Source: Streptomyces sp. PTY087I2
GTDB lineage: Bacteria > Actinomycetota > Actinomycetes > Streptomycetales > Streptomycetaceae
Assembly (NCBI RefSeq): GCF_001687325.1
Contig: NZ_LZRD01000002.1
Location: 62,001-126,000 of the forward strand
DNA: 64,000 bases
Direction: 5' to 3'
Shown here piece after piece: positions 25,528 through 34,451 of this stretch (position 1 is the first letter of the stretch; each line of letters begins with the position of its first letter). Both the position numbers and the translations under genes were made by a program. The notes below the pieces were generated by a model that worked only from the letters and a program-made list of their open reading frames with translations, had not been told where the DNA came from and did no database searches.

Positions 25528-26364
25528 TCAGGCGCCGACGTTGAACTCCGCCGGGTCCGGGCCGAGGCGCTTGCCCTCGTCCAGGGCCGCGAAGGCGGCG
25601 AGGTCGTCGGCGTCCAGCTCGAAGCCGAACACGTCCAGGTTCTCCTTGATCCGCGACGGGGTCACGGACTTCGGGATCACGATGTTGCCGGTCTGAAGAT
25701 GCCAGCGCAGCACCACCTGGGCGGGGGTGCGGCCGTGCTTCTGGGAGACGGCGACGACCGTCGGCACCTCCAGCAGGCCCTTGCCCTGGCCCAGCGGCGA
25801 CCAGGCCTCGGTGGCGATGGAGTGCTCGGCGTGGAAGGCGCGGGCCTCGGCCTGCTGGAGCTGCGGGTGCAGCTCGATCTGGTTGACGGCCGGGACCACG
25901 GAGGTCTCGGCGAGCAGCCGCTTCAGGTGCTCGGGGTGGAAGTTCGACACGCCGATGGCCTTCGCGCGGCCGTCGGCGAGGATCTTCTCGAACGCCTTGT
26001 ACGTGTCGGTGTACGCGTCCTTCGCCGGGACCGGCCAGTGGATCAGGTACAGGTCGACGTAGTCCAGGCCGAGCTTGTCGAGCGAGGCGTCGAAGGCGCG
26101 CAGCGTGCTGTCGTGGCCCTGCTCGCTGTTCCACAGCTTCGTGGTGACGAAGAGCTCGTCGCGCGCGACGCCCGAGGCGGCGATGGCCTTGCCGGTGCCC
26201 GTCTCGTTCTCGTAGATCGCGGCGGTGTCGATGCTCCGGTACCCGGTCTCGATGGCCGTGGCGACCGCCTTCTCCGCCTCGTCGTCCGGCACCTGCCAGA
26301 CACCGAAACCGAGCTGCGGCATGTCGAGGCCGTTGTTGAGGGTGATGGAGGGGACCTGGCTCAC
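25528..26364 (-). CDS. Aldo/keto reductase (2,5-diketo-D-gluconate reductase type)
   Basis: 278 residues, the usual size of AKR5-type NADPH-dependent reductases. It contains MPQLGFGVWQV, the catalytic region GYRSIDTAAIYENETGTGKA with Asp and Tyr, VDLYLIHWPVPA (His), IGVSNFHPEHL, VNQIELHPQLQQ, and the cofactor loop IPKSVTPSRIKENLDVF. It reduces small carbonyl or keto-sugar substrates in the cytoplasm. Followed by a strong terminator. Confidence 0.92.
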   Translation of the reverse strand: MSQVPSITLNNGLDMPQLGFGVWQVPDDEAEKAVATAIETGYRSIDTAAIYENETGTGKAIAASGVARDELFVTTKLWNSEQGHDSTLRAFDASLDKLGLDYVDLYLIHWPVPAKDAYTDTYKAFEKILADGRAKAIGVSNFHPEHLKRLLAETSVVPAVNQIELHPQLQQAEARAFHAEHSIATEAWSPLGQGKGLLEVPTVVAVSQKHGRTPAQVVLRWHLQTGNIVIPKSVTPSRIKENLDVFGFELDADDLAAFAALDEGKRLGPDPAEFNVGA

Positions 26365-26449
26365 GAGCGGTCGATCCTAACGTCGTCGGTTGATAACTCC
26401 CCACGACAACGACCGGGCGGGTCCAGGCATTCCCGTCGTCGTCGGCCGG

Positions 26450-28279
26450 TCAGTGGTAGAGCGCGTCGACCTCGACCGCGTACGCCGCCTCGATCGCCTT
26501 CCGCTTCAGCTTCAGCGAGGGCGTCAGCAGCCCCAGGTCCTCGGTGAAGGGGTGGGCCAGGATCCGGAACGTACGGATGGACTCGGCCTGGGACACGGCC
26601 GTGTTGGCGGCCACCACCGCCCGCCGGACCTCCATCTCCAGGTCCGGGTCCCGCACCAGCTCGGCCGGGCCGAGCGGGGCGCGGCCCTGCATCGACAGCC
26701 AGTGGTCCACGGACTCCTGGTCCACGGTGACGAGCGCCGCGATGTACGGGCGGTCGTTGCCGACGACGATGCACTGCGCCACCAGCGGATGCGCCCGTAC
26801 GCGCTCCTCCAGACCGGCCGGGGAGACGCTCTTGCCGCCGGACGTCACCAGGATCTCCTTCTTCCGTCCGGTGATCGTCAGATAGCCGTCCTCGTCCAGC
26901 GAACCGAGATCCCCGGTCGCCAGCCAGCCGTCCTCCAACACCGCCCGGGTGGCCTCGGGGTTGCCCAGATAGCCGGAGAACACGTTCGGGCCGTGCACCC
27001 ACACCTCGCCGTCGTCCGCGATGTGCACCGACGTCCCCGGGATCGGCTGCCCGACCGTCCCGTACCGCGTGCGCTCGGGCGGATTCGCCGTCGCCGCTGC
27101 GGTCGACTCGGTCAGCCCGTACCCCTCGAAGACCGTTACCCCGGCGCCCGCGAAGAACAGCCCGAGCCGGCGGTCCATGCCGGAGCCGCCCGACATCGCG
27201 TGCCGCACCCGGCCGCCCATCGCGTCGCGGACCTTCTTGTACACGACCTTGTCGAAGAACTGGTGCTGCATCCGCAGCCCGGCCGACGGGCCGGGACCGT
27301 CCCCGAACGCCTTCAGCTCCATCGCCTCGGCGTACTTCACCGCGATGTCGACGGCCTTGTCGAACGGCCCGGCCCTGCCCTCCGTCTCGGCCTTGCGCCG
27401 GGCCCCGTTGAACACCTTCTCGAAGATGTAGGGCACCGCCAGGATGAACGTCGGCCGGAACGTCATCAGGTCCGGCATCAGCGCGTTCGCGGACAGCTCC
27501 GGCTGGTGGCCGAGTTTGACCCGGCCGCGGATCGCGGCGATCTCCACCATCCGCCCGAAGACATGGGCCAGCGGCAGGAAGAGGAGCGTGGCCGCCTCGT
27601 CGCCCGGCTTGGAGTGGAACACCGGCTCCCAGCGGCCGACCATCGTGTCGCTCTCGAACATGAAGCTCGCGTGGGTGATCACACACCCCTTGGGGCGGCC
27701 CGTCGTCCCCGAGGTGTAGATGACGGTCGCCACGGAGTCCGGCGTCACCGCGCGCCGGTGCCGCTGCACCACCTCGTCGTCGATGCCCACCCCCGCCCCG
27801 AGCAGCTCGTCCACCGCTCCGGCGTCCAGCTGCCACAGCCGCTTCAGATGCGGCAGCCGGTCGATCACCGAGCCGACCGTCATGGCATGGTCCTCGTGCT
27901 CGACCATCACCGCCACCACCTCGGCGTCGTGCAGCATCCACAGGACCTGCTCGGCGGAGGAAGTCGGGTAGACCGGCACCGACTGGGCCCCGACGCTCCA
28001 GAGCGCGAAGTCGAAGAGCGTCCACTCGTACCGCGTACGGGACATGAGCGCGACCCGGTCGCCGAACCGCACCCCGTGGGCGATCAGCCCCTTCGCCAGG
28101 GCCAGCACCTGATCGCGGAACTCCCCGGAGGTCACATCGCGCCACTGGCCCCCGGCGTCCTTGCGGCCGAGCGCGACGCGGTGCGGATCATCCTCCGCGT
28201 GGTCGAAGACCACATCGGCCAGACCGCCGACCTGAGGCGGCGCCGCCATGGGTGGGACAGTGAATTCGCGCAATGACAT
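26450..28279 (-). CDS. Long-chain fatty acid-CoA ligase (AMP-binding)
   Basis: 609 residues. Starts SLREFTVPPMAAPPQVGGLA; carries the AMP-binding P-loop VIYTSGTTGRPKGCVITH (about 185), MSGGSGMDRRLGLFFAGAG, EGYGLTESTA, WLATGDLGSLDEDGYLTITG and the adenylation hinge GRKKEILVTSGGKSVSP. This is the FadD15/long-chain acyl-CoA synthetase type that activates fatty acids through acyl-AMP. The ATG at 28279 gives the family N-terminus, although GAGGAG is only one base upstream; GTG 28300 is possible. Stand-alone gene. Confidence 0.9.
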   Translation of the reverse strand: MSLREFTVPPMAAPPQVGGLADVVFDHAEDDPHRVALGRKDAGGQWRDVTSGEFRDQVLALAKGLIAHGVRFGDRVALMSRTRYEWTLFDFALWSVGAQSVPVYPTSSAEQVLWMLHDAEVVAVMVEHEDHAMTVGSVIDRLPHLKRLWQLDAGAVDELLGAGVGIDDEVVQRHRRAVTPDSVATVIYTSGTTGRPKGCVITHASFMFESDTMVGRWEPVFHSKPGDEAATLLFLPLAHVFGRMVEIAAIRGRVKLGHQPELSANALMPDLMTFRPTFILAVPYIFEKVFNGARRKAETEGRAGPFDKAVDIAVKYAEAMELKAFGDGPGPSAGLRMQHQFFDKVVYKKVRDAMGGRVRHAMSGGSGMDRRLGLFFAGAGVTVFEGYGLTESTAAATANPPERTRYGTVGQPIPGTSVHIADDGEVWVHGPNVFSGYLGNPEATRAVLEDGWLATGDLGSLDEDGYLTITGRKKEILVTSGGKSVSPAGLEERVRAHPLVAQCIVVGNDRPYIAALVTVDQESVDHWLSMQGRAPLGPAELVRDPDLEMEVRRAVVAANTAVSQAESIRTFRILAHPFTEDLGLLTPSLKLKRKAIEAAYAVEVDALYH

Positions 28280-28581
28280 GCTCCTCGTGGCGCTCCGCAC
28301 AGCGCCGCGACGCTACCCCAAGCGGGGGCCCGGCGGGAGGGGCCCGGAACCTCCGCACACCAGGACGACCCCCCAGGTCAACCGTCGAAATCCGGCCAGA
28401 TGGGCAAGGCTCGGGCGTGCGGGGGTCCAGTTCTGCCCGAGGGGTAAGCGGCTCGCGCCGGAATCTCCACCGAATCCGACCGCCGCGAGCACTGGGGCCG
28501 GTGGGGCCGGTGCGGCTTGTGCCGGTCCGGAGAGCGGCTGTCGGCCGCGCCACGGCAGTCACCCGTGTCCCCTTGGAGCTG
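28280..28581. other. 302-bp intergenic region upstream of the acyl-CoA ligase
   Basis: Both flanking genes are on the - strand, so this holds the ligase promoter and the 3' end of the LysR transcript. It is GC-rich and I see no gene, clear hairpin or repeat beyond short G/C runs. Confidence 0.5.
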
Positions 28582-29553
28582 CTACGGCCCTTCCGCGCCG
28601 CCCGTGCTACCCGTGCCGCCCGTTCCGCGGTGCAGTCGGTCGCCGCCCGCCAGGATCGCCGAGGCCAGGGCGTCCGCCGCTTCCTGGGCCGCGCCCCGCC
28701 GGTTCCCGTGCAGCAGCACGAAGTCGACCCCGCCGAGCTCCGGCAGCCCCGCCCTGGCCGGAACCGGCACGAGACCCGGCGGGATCATCCCCCGGGAGTG
28801 CGCCATCACCCCCAGGCCCGCCCGCGCCGCCGCGACCAGGCCGCTCAGGCTCGTACTCGTACAGGCGATCCGCCAAGGCCGCCCGTGCTCCTCCAGTACC
28901 TCCAGGGCGCGGGCCCGGGTGATGGCCGGTGGCGGAAAGACGACCAGCGGTACGGGGCGCTCCGGATCGAGGCGCAGCTGCGGCGCGCCGATCCAGTCCA
29001 GCGCGTCCTGCCACATCAGTTCGCCGTGGGTGTCCCCGGTACGCCGCTTGGCCAGCACCAGATCCAGCCGGCCCGCCGCGAGCTGCCGGTGCAGCGTCCC
29101 GGACAGCTCGACGGTGAGCTGGAGCTCGACCTCCGGATGGTCGCGGCGGAAGGACTCCAGGATCTCGGGGAGCCGGGTCAGCACGAAGTCCTCGGAGGCC
29201 CCGAACCGCAGCCGCCCGCGCAGCCGGGTGCCCGCGAAGAACGCCGCGGCCCGCTCGTGGGCGGACAGGATCGACCGGGCGAAGCCGAGCATCGCCTCGC
29301 CGTCGTCCGTCAGATCGACGCGATGCGTGTCCCGGGCGAACAGCTGCCGCCCGGCCGCCTCCTCCAGCCGCCGTACATGCTGGCTGACCGTGGACTGGCG
29401 GATCCCGAGCCGGCGCGCGGCCTGCGTGAAGCTCAGCGTCTGCGCGACGGCGAGGAAGGTACGCAGCTGGGCGGGGTCGTACGTGGAGTCCGCACGGTGC
29501 ACGTTCACCCGGTCCGCACTCTCGCCGCCCGCGTTCATCCGCTCCACGTCCAT
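28582..29553 (-). CDS. LysR family transcriptional regulator
   Basis: 323 residues. The helix-turn-helix is LRTFLAVAQTLSFTQAARR with IRQSTVSQHVRRLEEAAG; the effector domain includes LRGRLRFGASEDFVLTRLPE and LSGLVAAARAGLGVMAHSRG. It ends in a Gly/Thr-rich tail. The ATG at 29553 is taken as start; the frame upstream is open to 29676 but would overlap the promoter region. It is divergent from the transporter at 29675, with 121 nt between, and probably regulates it. Confidence 0.9.
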   Translation of the reverse strand: MDVERMNAGGESADRVNVHRADSTYDPAQLRTFLAVAQTLSFTQAARRLGIRQSTVSQHVRRLEEAAGRQLFARDTHRVDLTDDGEAMLGFARSILSAHERAAAFFAGTRLRGRLRFGASEDFVLTRLPEILESFRRDHPEVELQLTVELSGTLHRQLAAGRLDLVLAKRRTGDTHGELMWQDALDWIGAPQLRLDPERPVPLVVFPPPAITRARALEVLEEHGRPWRIACTSTSLSGLVAAARAGLGVMAHSRGMIPPGLVPVPARAGLPELGGVDFVLLHGNRRGAAQEAADALASAILAGGDRLHRGTGGTGSTGGAEGP

Positions 29554-29674
29554 ACCGTGCACGTTATCGGGATCCGTGATGACAGTCAGAGCGGTGTACG
29601 GGATTCCCGATGGTGCCGTACGGGAGCAGGATGGACCCCGAAACGGATCCCCGACCGCCGGAGCGCCCCCGCAC

Positions 29675-30730
29675 ATGTCCCGCCGTATCCCGCGCCTGCC
29701 GTCCTGGCTGCCGTTCGACGCCTACCTCCTGGCGCTGGCCGCCACCGTGGCCCTCGCGGCGCTGCTGCCCGCCCGCGGTACGGCGGCCGAGGTGGCGGGC
29801 GGGGCCTCCACCTCGGCCGTCGCCCTGCTGTTCTTTCTCTACGGGGCGCGGCTCTCCACGGCCGAGGCGCTCGACGGGCTCAAGCACTGGCGCCTCCATC
29901 TCACCGTCCTGGCCTGCACCTTCGTCGTCTTCCCGCTGCTGGGGCTGGCGAGCGGCGGACTCGTTCCGTATGTGCTGACGCCCGAGCTCCAGGCGGGCTT
30001 CCTCTTCCTGTGCCTGGTCCCTTCCACGATCCAGTCCTCCATCGCCTTCACCTCGATCGCCCGGGGCAACGTGCCCGCCGCGATCTGCGCCGGATCGTTC
30101 TCCAGCCTCGCCGGGATCCTGGTGACCCCGCTGCTCGCCGCCCTGCTCCTCGGGTCCACCGGGGGCGGGTTCTCCGCGGACTCCCTGCTGAAGATCGTGT
30201 TCCAGCTGCTCGTCCCGTTCCTCGCCGGACAGCTCCTGCGCCGCTGGGTCGGCGGCTTCCTCACCCGGCACAAGAAGGTGCTCGGCCTCGTCGACCGGGG
30301 TTCGATCCTGCTCGTCGTCTACACCGCGTTCAGCGAGGGGATGGTCGCCGGCGTCTGGCACCAGGTCACCCCCGCCCGCCTCGGCGCGCTGCTCGCCGCC
30401 GAAGCGGTCCTGCTGGCGCTGATGCTCACCCTGAGCTGGTACGGGGCACGACGGCTCGGGTTCGGCCGGGCGGACCGGATCGCCATCCAGTTCGCCGGAT
30501 CGAAGAAGAGCCTGGCCGCCGGGCTGCCGATGGCGAGCGTGATCTTCGGGGCGCACGCGAGCCTCGCCGTGCTGCCGCTGATGCTGTTCCACCAGATGCA
30601 GCTGATGGTCTGCGCCGTGATCGCCAAGCGCCGCGCGCGCGACGCCGAGGAGCCGCCGCTCCCGGACGATCGGGCGGGGGCCGTCGCCTCCGGCCCCCTG
30701 TCAGACCCAGCCGTTACGGTGGGCCGGTAG
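29675..30730 (+). CDS. Bile acid:sodium symporter-like (SBF_like) transporter
   Basis: 351 residues with about ten membrane helices. Family signatures: LYGARLSTAEALDGLKHWRL (crossing helix region), FLFLCLVPSTIQSSIAFTSI, GNVPAAICAGSFSSLAGILV and QFAGSKKSLAAGLPMASVIF, which match the SBF-like (YfeH-type) group rather than the animal bile acid carriers. Exports or imports an organic anion; the substrate is unknown. Divergent from a LysR gene that probably controls it; it converges on fdhD with a shared hairpin between. Confidence 0.9.
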   Translation: MSRRIPRLPSWLPFDAYLLALAATVALAALLPARGTAAEVAGGASTSAVALLFFLYGARLSTAEALDGLKHWRLHLTVLACTFVVFPLLGLASGGLVPYVLTPELQAGFLFLCLVPSTIQSSIAFTSIARGNVPAAICAGSFSSLAGILVTPLLAALLLGSTGGGFSADSLLKIVFQLLVPFLAGQLLRRWVGGFLTRHKKVLGLVDRGSILLVVYTAFSEGMVAGVWHQVTPARLGALLAAEAVLLALMLTLSWYGARRLGFGRADRIAIQFAGSKKSLAAGLPMASVIFGAHASLAVLPLMLFHQMQLMVCAVIAKRRARDAEEPPLPDDRAGAVASGPLSDPAVTVGR

Positions 30731-30745
30731 CCGGTGGACCCATAG

Positions 30746-30776
30746 TGAGTGGGGGGCGTACGCGCCCCCCCACTCA
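30746..30776. terminator. Bidirectional terminator between SBF-like transporter and fdhD
   Basis: TGAGTGGGGGGCG at 30746-30758 faces CGCCCCCCCACTCA ending at 30776, with one unpaired base and a CGTACG-like centre. The fdhD stop codon (30774-30776) is the last part of the stem, so the hairpin serves converging transcripts. Confidence 0.7.
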
Positions 30777-31619
30777 GCCCTGCGAGGCCGCCTCCAGCGC
30801 GATCCGGTGCTCACCGGCGTACACGTTCATCGACGGTCCGCGCAGGAAGCCGACCAGCGTCAGCCCGCTCTCCGCCGCCAGGTCCACCGCCAGCGACGAC
30901 GGCGCCGAGACCGCCGCGAGCACCGGGATCCCCGCCATCACGGCCTTCTGCGCCAGCTCGAACGAGGCCCGCCCCGATACCAGCAGCACCGCCCGCGACA
31001 GCGGCAGCCGCCCGTCCGTCAGCGCCCGGCCCACCAGCTTGTCGACCGCGTTGTGCCGGCCGACGTCCTCCCGTACGTCCAGCAGCTCGCCCTCCTCCGA
31101 GAACAGGGCGGCGGCGTGCAGGCCCCCCGTCCGGTCGAAGACCCGCTGCGAGGCCCGCAGCCGGTCCGGGAGGGCGGACAGCAGCTCGGGCGTGATCCGC
31201 ACCGGGGGAGCGTCGGCCACCGGGTGCCGGGTCGTGGTGCGCACCGCGTCCAGGCTGGCCTTGCCGCACAGGCCGCACGAAGAGGTCGTGTAGACGTTGC
31301 GCTCCAGCGTGATGTCGGGGACCGGGACCCCGGGTGCGAGCTTCACGTCCACCACGTTGTAGGTGTTCACGCCGTCCGCCGTCGCCCCGGCGCAGTAGAC
31401 GATCGACTGGACCTCGTCCCCCTCGGCGATCACCCCCTCGCTGACCAGGAAGCCCGCGGCCAGCGCGAAGTCGTCCCCCGGCGTCCGCATGGTGATGGCC
31501 AGCGGCCGGCCGTTCAGCCGGATCTCCAGGGGCTCCTCCGCCACCAGGGTGTCCGGACGGGAGGAGACGGCACCGTCCCGGATGCGGAGGGTGCGGCGGC
31601 GTTCGGTGACCCGTCCCAT
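30774..31619 (-). CDS. fdhD: Formate dehydrogenase accessory sulfurtransferase FdhD
   Basis: 281 residues. Contains [20 protein letters not shown] near the N-terminus, the catalytic cysteine motif [27 protein letters not shown] and [15 protein letters not shown], all family hallmarks. FdhD moves sulfur from a cysteine desulfurase to the molybdenum cofactor of formate dehydrogenase. No formate dehydrogenase gene lies in this window. The ATG at 31619 fits the family; the frame upstream to 31715 is charged and His-rich and is probably not translated. Confidence 0.93.
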   Translation of the reverse strand: MGRVTERRRTLRIRDGAVSSRPDTLVAEEPLEIRLNGRPLAITMRTPGDDFALAAGFLVSEGVIAEGDEVQSIVYCAGATADGVNTYNVVDVKLAPGVPVPDITLERNVYTTSSCGLCGKASLDAVRTTTRHPVADAPPVRITPELLSALPDRLRASQRVFDRTGGLHAAALFSEEGELLDVREDVGRHNAVDKLVGRALTDGRLPLSRAVLLVSGRASFELAQKAVMAGIPVLAAVSAPSSLAVDLAAESGLTLVGFLRGPSMNVYAGEHRIALEAASQG

Positions 31620-31871
31620 AGAGCTGAACCCGATTCTGTCCGTGTGCGGCTGATCGTTGTGAGGCTGTTCGTCGTCGGCTGTTCGTTTCTCCGGGTCATT
31701 CTCCGGCACGCCCACCGGCGTGTCGCAGCGAGCTGTTCAGCGCGCTGACCAGGCTGTTGTCAATGCTCCAACGTGTGGGCCCGATTCCTGTGGGATCACG
31801 TGCCCCCGTACCCGGCGGTAGCGACCAAGACTGTGGTTGTTTCCTGCCCCCACCCGACGATGGGAACCCGT

Positions 31872-32831
31872 ATGACCGGCTCACGTGTCGTGGCGCTCGG
31901 CCACTACCAGCCCGCCAAGGTGCTCACCAACGACGATCTGGCGGCGCTGGTCGACACCAGCGACGAGTGGATCACCAGCCGGGTCGGCATCAAGACCCGC
32001 CACGTGGGTGGACCCGACGAGCCGGTGGACGAGATGGCCGCGCACGCGGGAGCCAAGGCGCTGGCCACGGCCGGCCTCGGGCCCTCGGACATCGATCTGG
32101 TCCTCGTCGCCACCTCCACCGCGATCGACCGGTCCCCGAGCATGGCGGCCCGCGTCGCGGCCCGGCTCGGCATGGGCTCGCCCGCCGTCATGGACATCAA
32201 CGTCGTCTGCTCCGGCTTCACGCACGCGCTGGCCACCGCCGACCACGCGATCCGGGCCGGTGCGGCGACCCGGGCGCTGGTCATCGGCGCCGACAAGATG
32301 GCCGACATCGCGGACTGGACCGACCGCTCCACCTGTGTCCTGCTCGGCGACGGCGCGGGTGCCGCGGTCGTCACCGCGGACCCGGCCGCCGACGACGCCC
32401 CGGGCGGGCCCGGCATCGGACCCGTGCTGTGGGGGTCCGTACCGGAGATGGGCAACGCGGTCCGGATCGAGGGGACGCCGCCGCGCTTCGCGCAGGAGGG
32501 GCAGTCCGTCTACCGCTGGGCCACCACCCAGCTCCCCCCGATCGCCCGCCGGGTCTGCGAGAAGGCGGGCATCGCCCCGGAGGACCTGGGCGCGGTCGTC
32601 CTGCACCAGGCCAACCTGCGGATCATCGAGCCGGTCGCCCGCAAGATCGGCGCGGTCAACGCCGTCATCGCGCGGGACGTCGTGGACTCCGGCAACACCT
32701 CCGCCGCCTCCATCCCGATGGCGCTGTCCAAGCTGGTCGAGCGCGGCGAGGTCGCCTCCGGCGCGCCCGTCCTGCTCTTCGGATTCGGCGGCAACCTCTC
32801 CTACGCGGGCCAGGTCATCCGCTGCCCCTGA
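31872..32831 (+). CDS. Beta-ketoacyl-ACP synthase III family protein (FabH-like)
   Basis: 319 residues with the full KASIII triad: Cys in DINVVCSGFTHALATAD, His in AVVLHQANLRIIEPVARK and Asn in DSGNTSAASIPMAL, plus the C-terminal GFGGNLSYAGQVI. It condenses an acyl-CoA with malonyl-ACP, starting a fatty acid or polyketide chain. It stands alone, away from fab genes, so it is a secondary copy. ATG 31872 has GGGAA at good spacing; ATG 31860 is an alternative. It diverges from fdhD. Confidence 0.9.
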   Translation: MTGSRVVALGHYQPAKVLTNDDLAALVDTSDEWITSRVGIKTRHVGGPDEPVDEMAAHAGAKALATAGLGPSDIDLVLVATSTAIDRSPSMAARVAARLGMGSPAVMDINVVCSGFTHALATADHAIRAGAATRALVIGADKMADIADWTDRSTCVLLGDGAGAAVVTADPAADDAPGGPGIGPVLWGSVPEMGNAVRIEGTPPRFAQEGQSVYRWATTQLPPIARRVCEKAGIAPEDLGAVVLHQANLRIIEPVARKIGAVNAVIARDVVDSGNTSAASIPMALSKLVERGEVASGAPVLLFGFGGNLSYAGQVIRCP

Positions 32832-32843
32832 CCGCGCTCCGGG

Positions 32844-32936
32844 GATCTCCGCGACCCCTCCCCGTCGATCTCCGTGACGCCCTTCCCGTCGGCCTCCGTC
32901 ACCCCCTCCCGCCGGTCCCCGGGACCCCTCCCCGCC
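32844..32936. repeat. Four degenerate 23-24-nt tandem repeats
   Basis: Four units in a row, each like GATCTCCGTGACGCCCTTCC followed by CGTC, lie between the FabH-like stop and the ROK gene promoter. They are pyrimidine-rich on the + strand and non-coding; function unknown. Confidence 0.6.
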
Positions 32937-32952
32937 GACCTTTGTCCTGAGT

Positions 32953-32994
32953 GTGGAAAAAGTTGGGGCTGATTCCTGCGCAACTTCTTCCCAC
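32953..32994. promoter_or_regulatory. Inverted repeat, candidate ROK operator
   Basis: GTGGAAAAAGTTG at 32953-32965 faces CAACTTCTTCCCAC at 32981-32994 with 15 nt between. The inner AAGTTG and CAACTT half-sites are exact and 21 nt apart, two helical turns. It lies about 70 nt upstream of the ROK regulator gene, in an AT-richer patch, and may be its autoregulatory site. Confidence 0.55.
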
Positions 32995-33062
32995 TCCGGG
33001 AAAGCGCTGCTACGTTCCCCTCGAAAGCCCGACGGACTGGCCGATGTGGCGGGGAGGGACGC

Positions 33063-34253
33063 GTGAGACGTATGACGGCACGACCCGCGAACGCGCATCA
33101 GGCGCGGCTGCTCCGGCTGTTGCGCGACGGGGGTCCCAACTCCCGTGCGCAGCTGGGCGATCAGGTCGAGCTGTCGCGGTCGAAGCTCGCCGTCGAGGTG
33201 GACCGGCTCCTGGAGACCGGTCTGGTGGTGGCCGACGGACTCGCCGCATCGCGCGGCGGGCGCCGCTCGCACAACATCCGGCTCGCCCCCGAACTGCGCT
33301 TCCTCGGCGTCGACATCGGCGCCACCTCGGTCGATGTGGCCGTCACCAACGCGGAGCTGGAGGTACTGGGACACCTCAACCACCCGATGGACGTGCGCGA
33401 AGGGCCCGTCGCCGTCTTCGAGCAGGTCCTGTCACTCGCCGCCAAACTGCGGGCCTCCGGGCTCGCCGAAGGCTTCGACGGCGCGGGCATCGGGGTCCCC
33501 GGCCCCGTCCGCTTCCCCGAGGGCGTGCCGGTCGCGCCGCCGATCATGCCCGGCTGGGACGGGTTCCCGGTCCGCGAGGCGCTCAGCCAGGAGCTGGGCT
33601 GCCCCGTCATGGTCGACAACGACGTGAACCTCATGGCGATGGGGGAACAGCACGCGGGCGTGGCCCGCTCCGTGGGCGACTTCCTGTGCGTCAAGATCGG
33701 TACGGGTATCGGCTGCGGCATCGTCGTCGGCGGCGAGGTCTACCGCGGTACGACCGGCAGCGCCGGGGACATCGGGCACATCCAGGTCGACCCCGACGGC
33801 CGGCCCTGCGCCTGCGGCAACAAGGGCTGCCTGGAAGCCCACTTCAGCGGCGCTGCCCTCGCCCGCGACGCGGAGGACGCCGCCCGTGAGGGCCGCTCGC
33901 CCGAACTCGCCGCCCGGCTGGAGGCGGCGGGCCGTCTCACCGCCGCCGACGTGGCGTCCGCGGCCGCCGCCGGGGACGCCGCCGCGCTCGACCTCATCCG
34001 CGAAGGCGGCAACCGGCTCGGCCAGGTGATCGCGAGCCTGGTCAGCTTCTTCAATCCCGGTCTGGTGGTGATCGGCGGCGGAGTCACCGGCCTCGGTCAC
34101 AACCTCCTCGCCAGTGTCCGTACGCAGGTCTACAAGCAGTCCCTGCCCCTGGCCACCGGCAATCTCCCCATCGTCCTCGGCGAGTTGGGGCCCACCGCCG
34201 GAGTGATCGGCGCGGCCCGGCTCATCAGCGACCACCTCTTCTCCCCGGCCTGA
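33063..34253 (+). CDS. ROK family transcriptional regulator
   Basis: 396 residues. N-terminal winged helix (HQARLLRLLRDGGPNSRAQL, then ELSRSKLAVEVDRLLETG) joined to a ROK kinase-like sugar domain: FLGVDIGATSVDVAV, GIGVPGPVRFPEGV, VDNDVNLMAMGEQ, and the zinc motif CACGNKGCLEAH (CxCGxxGC). Such NagC/Mlc/XylR-type proteins repress sugar operons and release on sugar binding. GTG 33063 is preceded by GGGAGGGAC. It is directly upstream of the sugar ABC importer, which is its likely target. Confidence 0.92.
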   Translation: MRRMTARPANAHQARLLRLLRDGGPNSRAQLGDQVELSRSKLAVEVDRLLETGLVVADGLAASRGGRRSHNIRLAPELRFLGVDIGATSVDVAVTNAELEVLGHLNHPMDVREGPVAVFEQVLSLAAKLRASGLAEGFDGAGIGVPGPVRFPEGVPVAPPIMPGWDGFPVREALSQELGCPVMVDNDVNLMAMGEQHAGVARSVGDFLCVKIGTGIGCGIVVGGEVYRGTTGSAGDIGHIQVDPDGRPCACGNKGCLEAHFSGAALARDAEDAAREGRSPELAARLEAAGRLTAADVASAAAAGDAAALDLIREGGNRLGQVIASLVSFFNPGLVVIGGGVTGLGHNLLASVRTQVYKQSLPLATGNLPIVLGELGPTAGVIGAARLISDHLFSPA

Positions 34254-34451
34254 CCCCAGGCCGTACGCACCACGCCCGGCCCGACCCCGGGCCCGTACGA
34301 CGCACCACGGAACCACCTCCCGTCAGCAGCCGTTCGCGGTGCCGCCGGCTCCACGGCACCTCCAGCCCTGCGCCCTGTCCGCTCACCGGCCCTCCCCGGC
34401 CCTCGGCACCCGCCCGAGCAGGGGAGACCCCATTCGCCGAGGGGATTCGTC

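Noticed and set aside
31869..32831. Possibility that the FabH-like gene belongs to the NRPS or ebo pathway
   Set aside because: It is separated from both by the sugar import locus and a 230-bp gap with repeats; no evidence beyond same strand.
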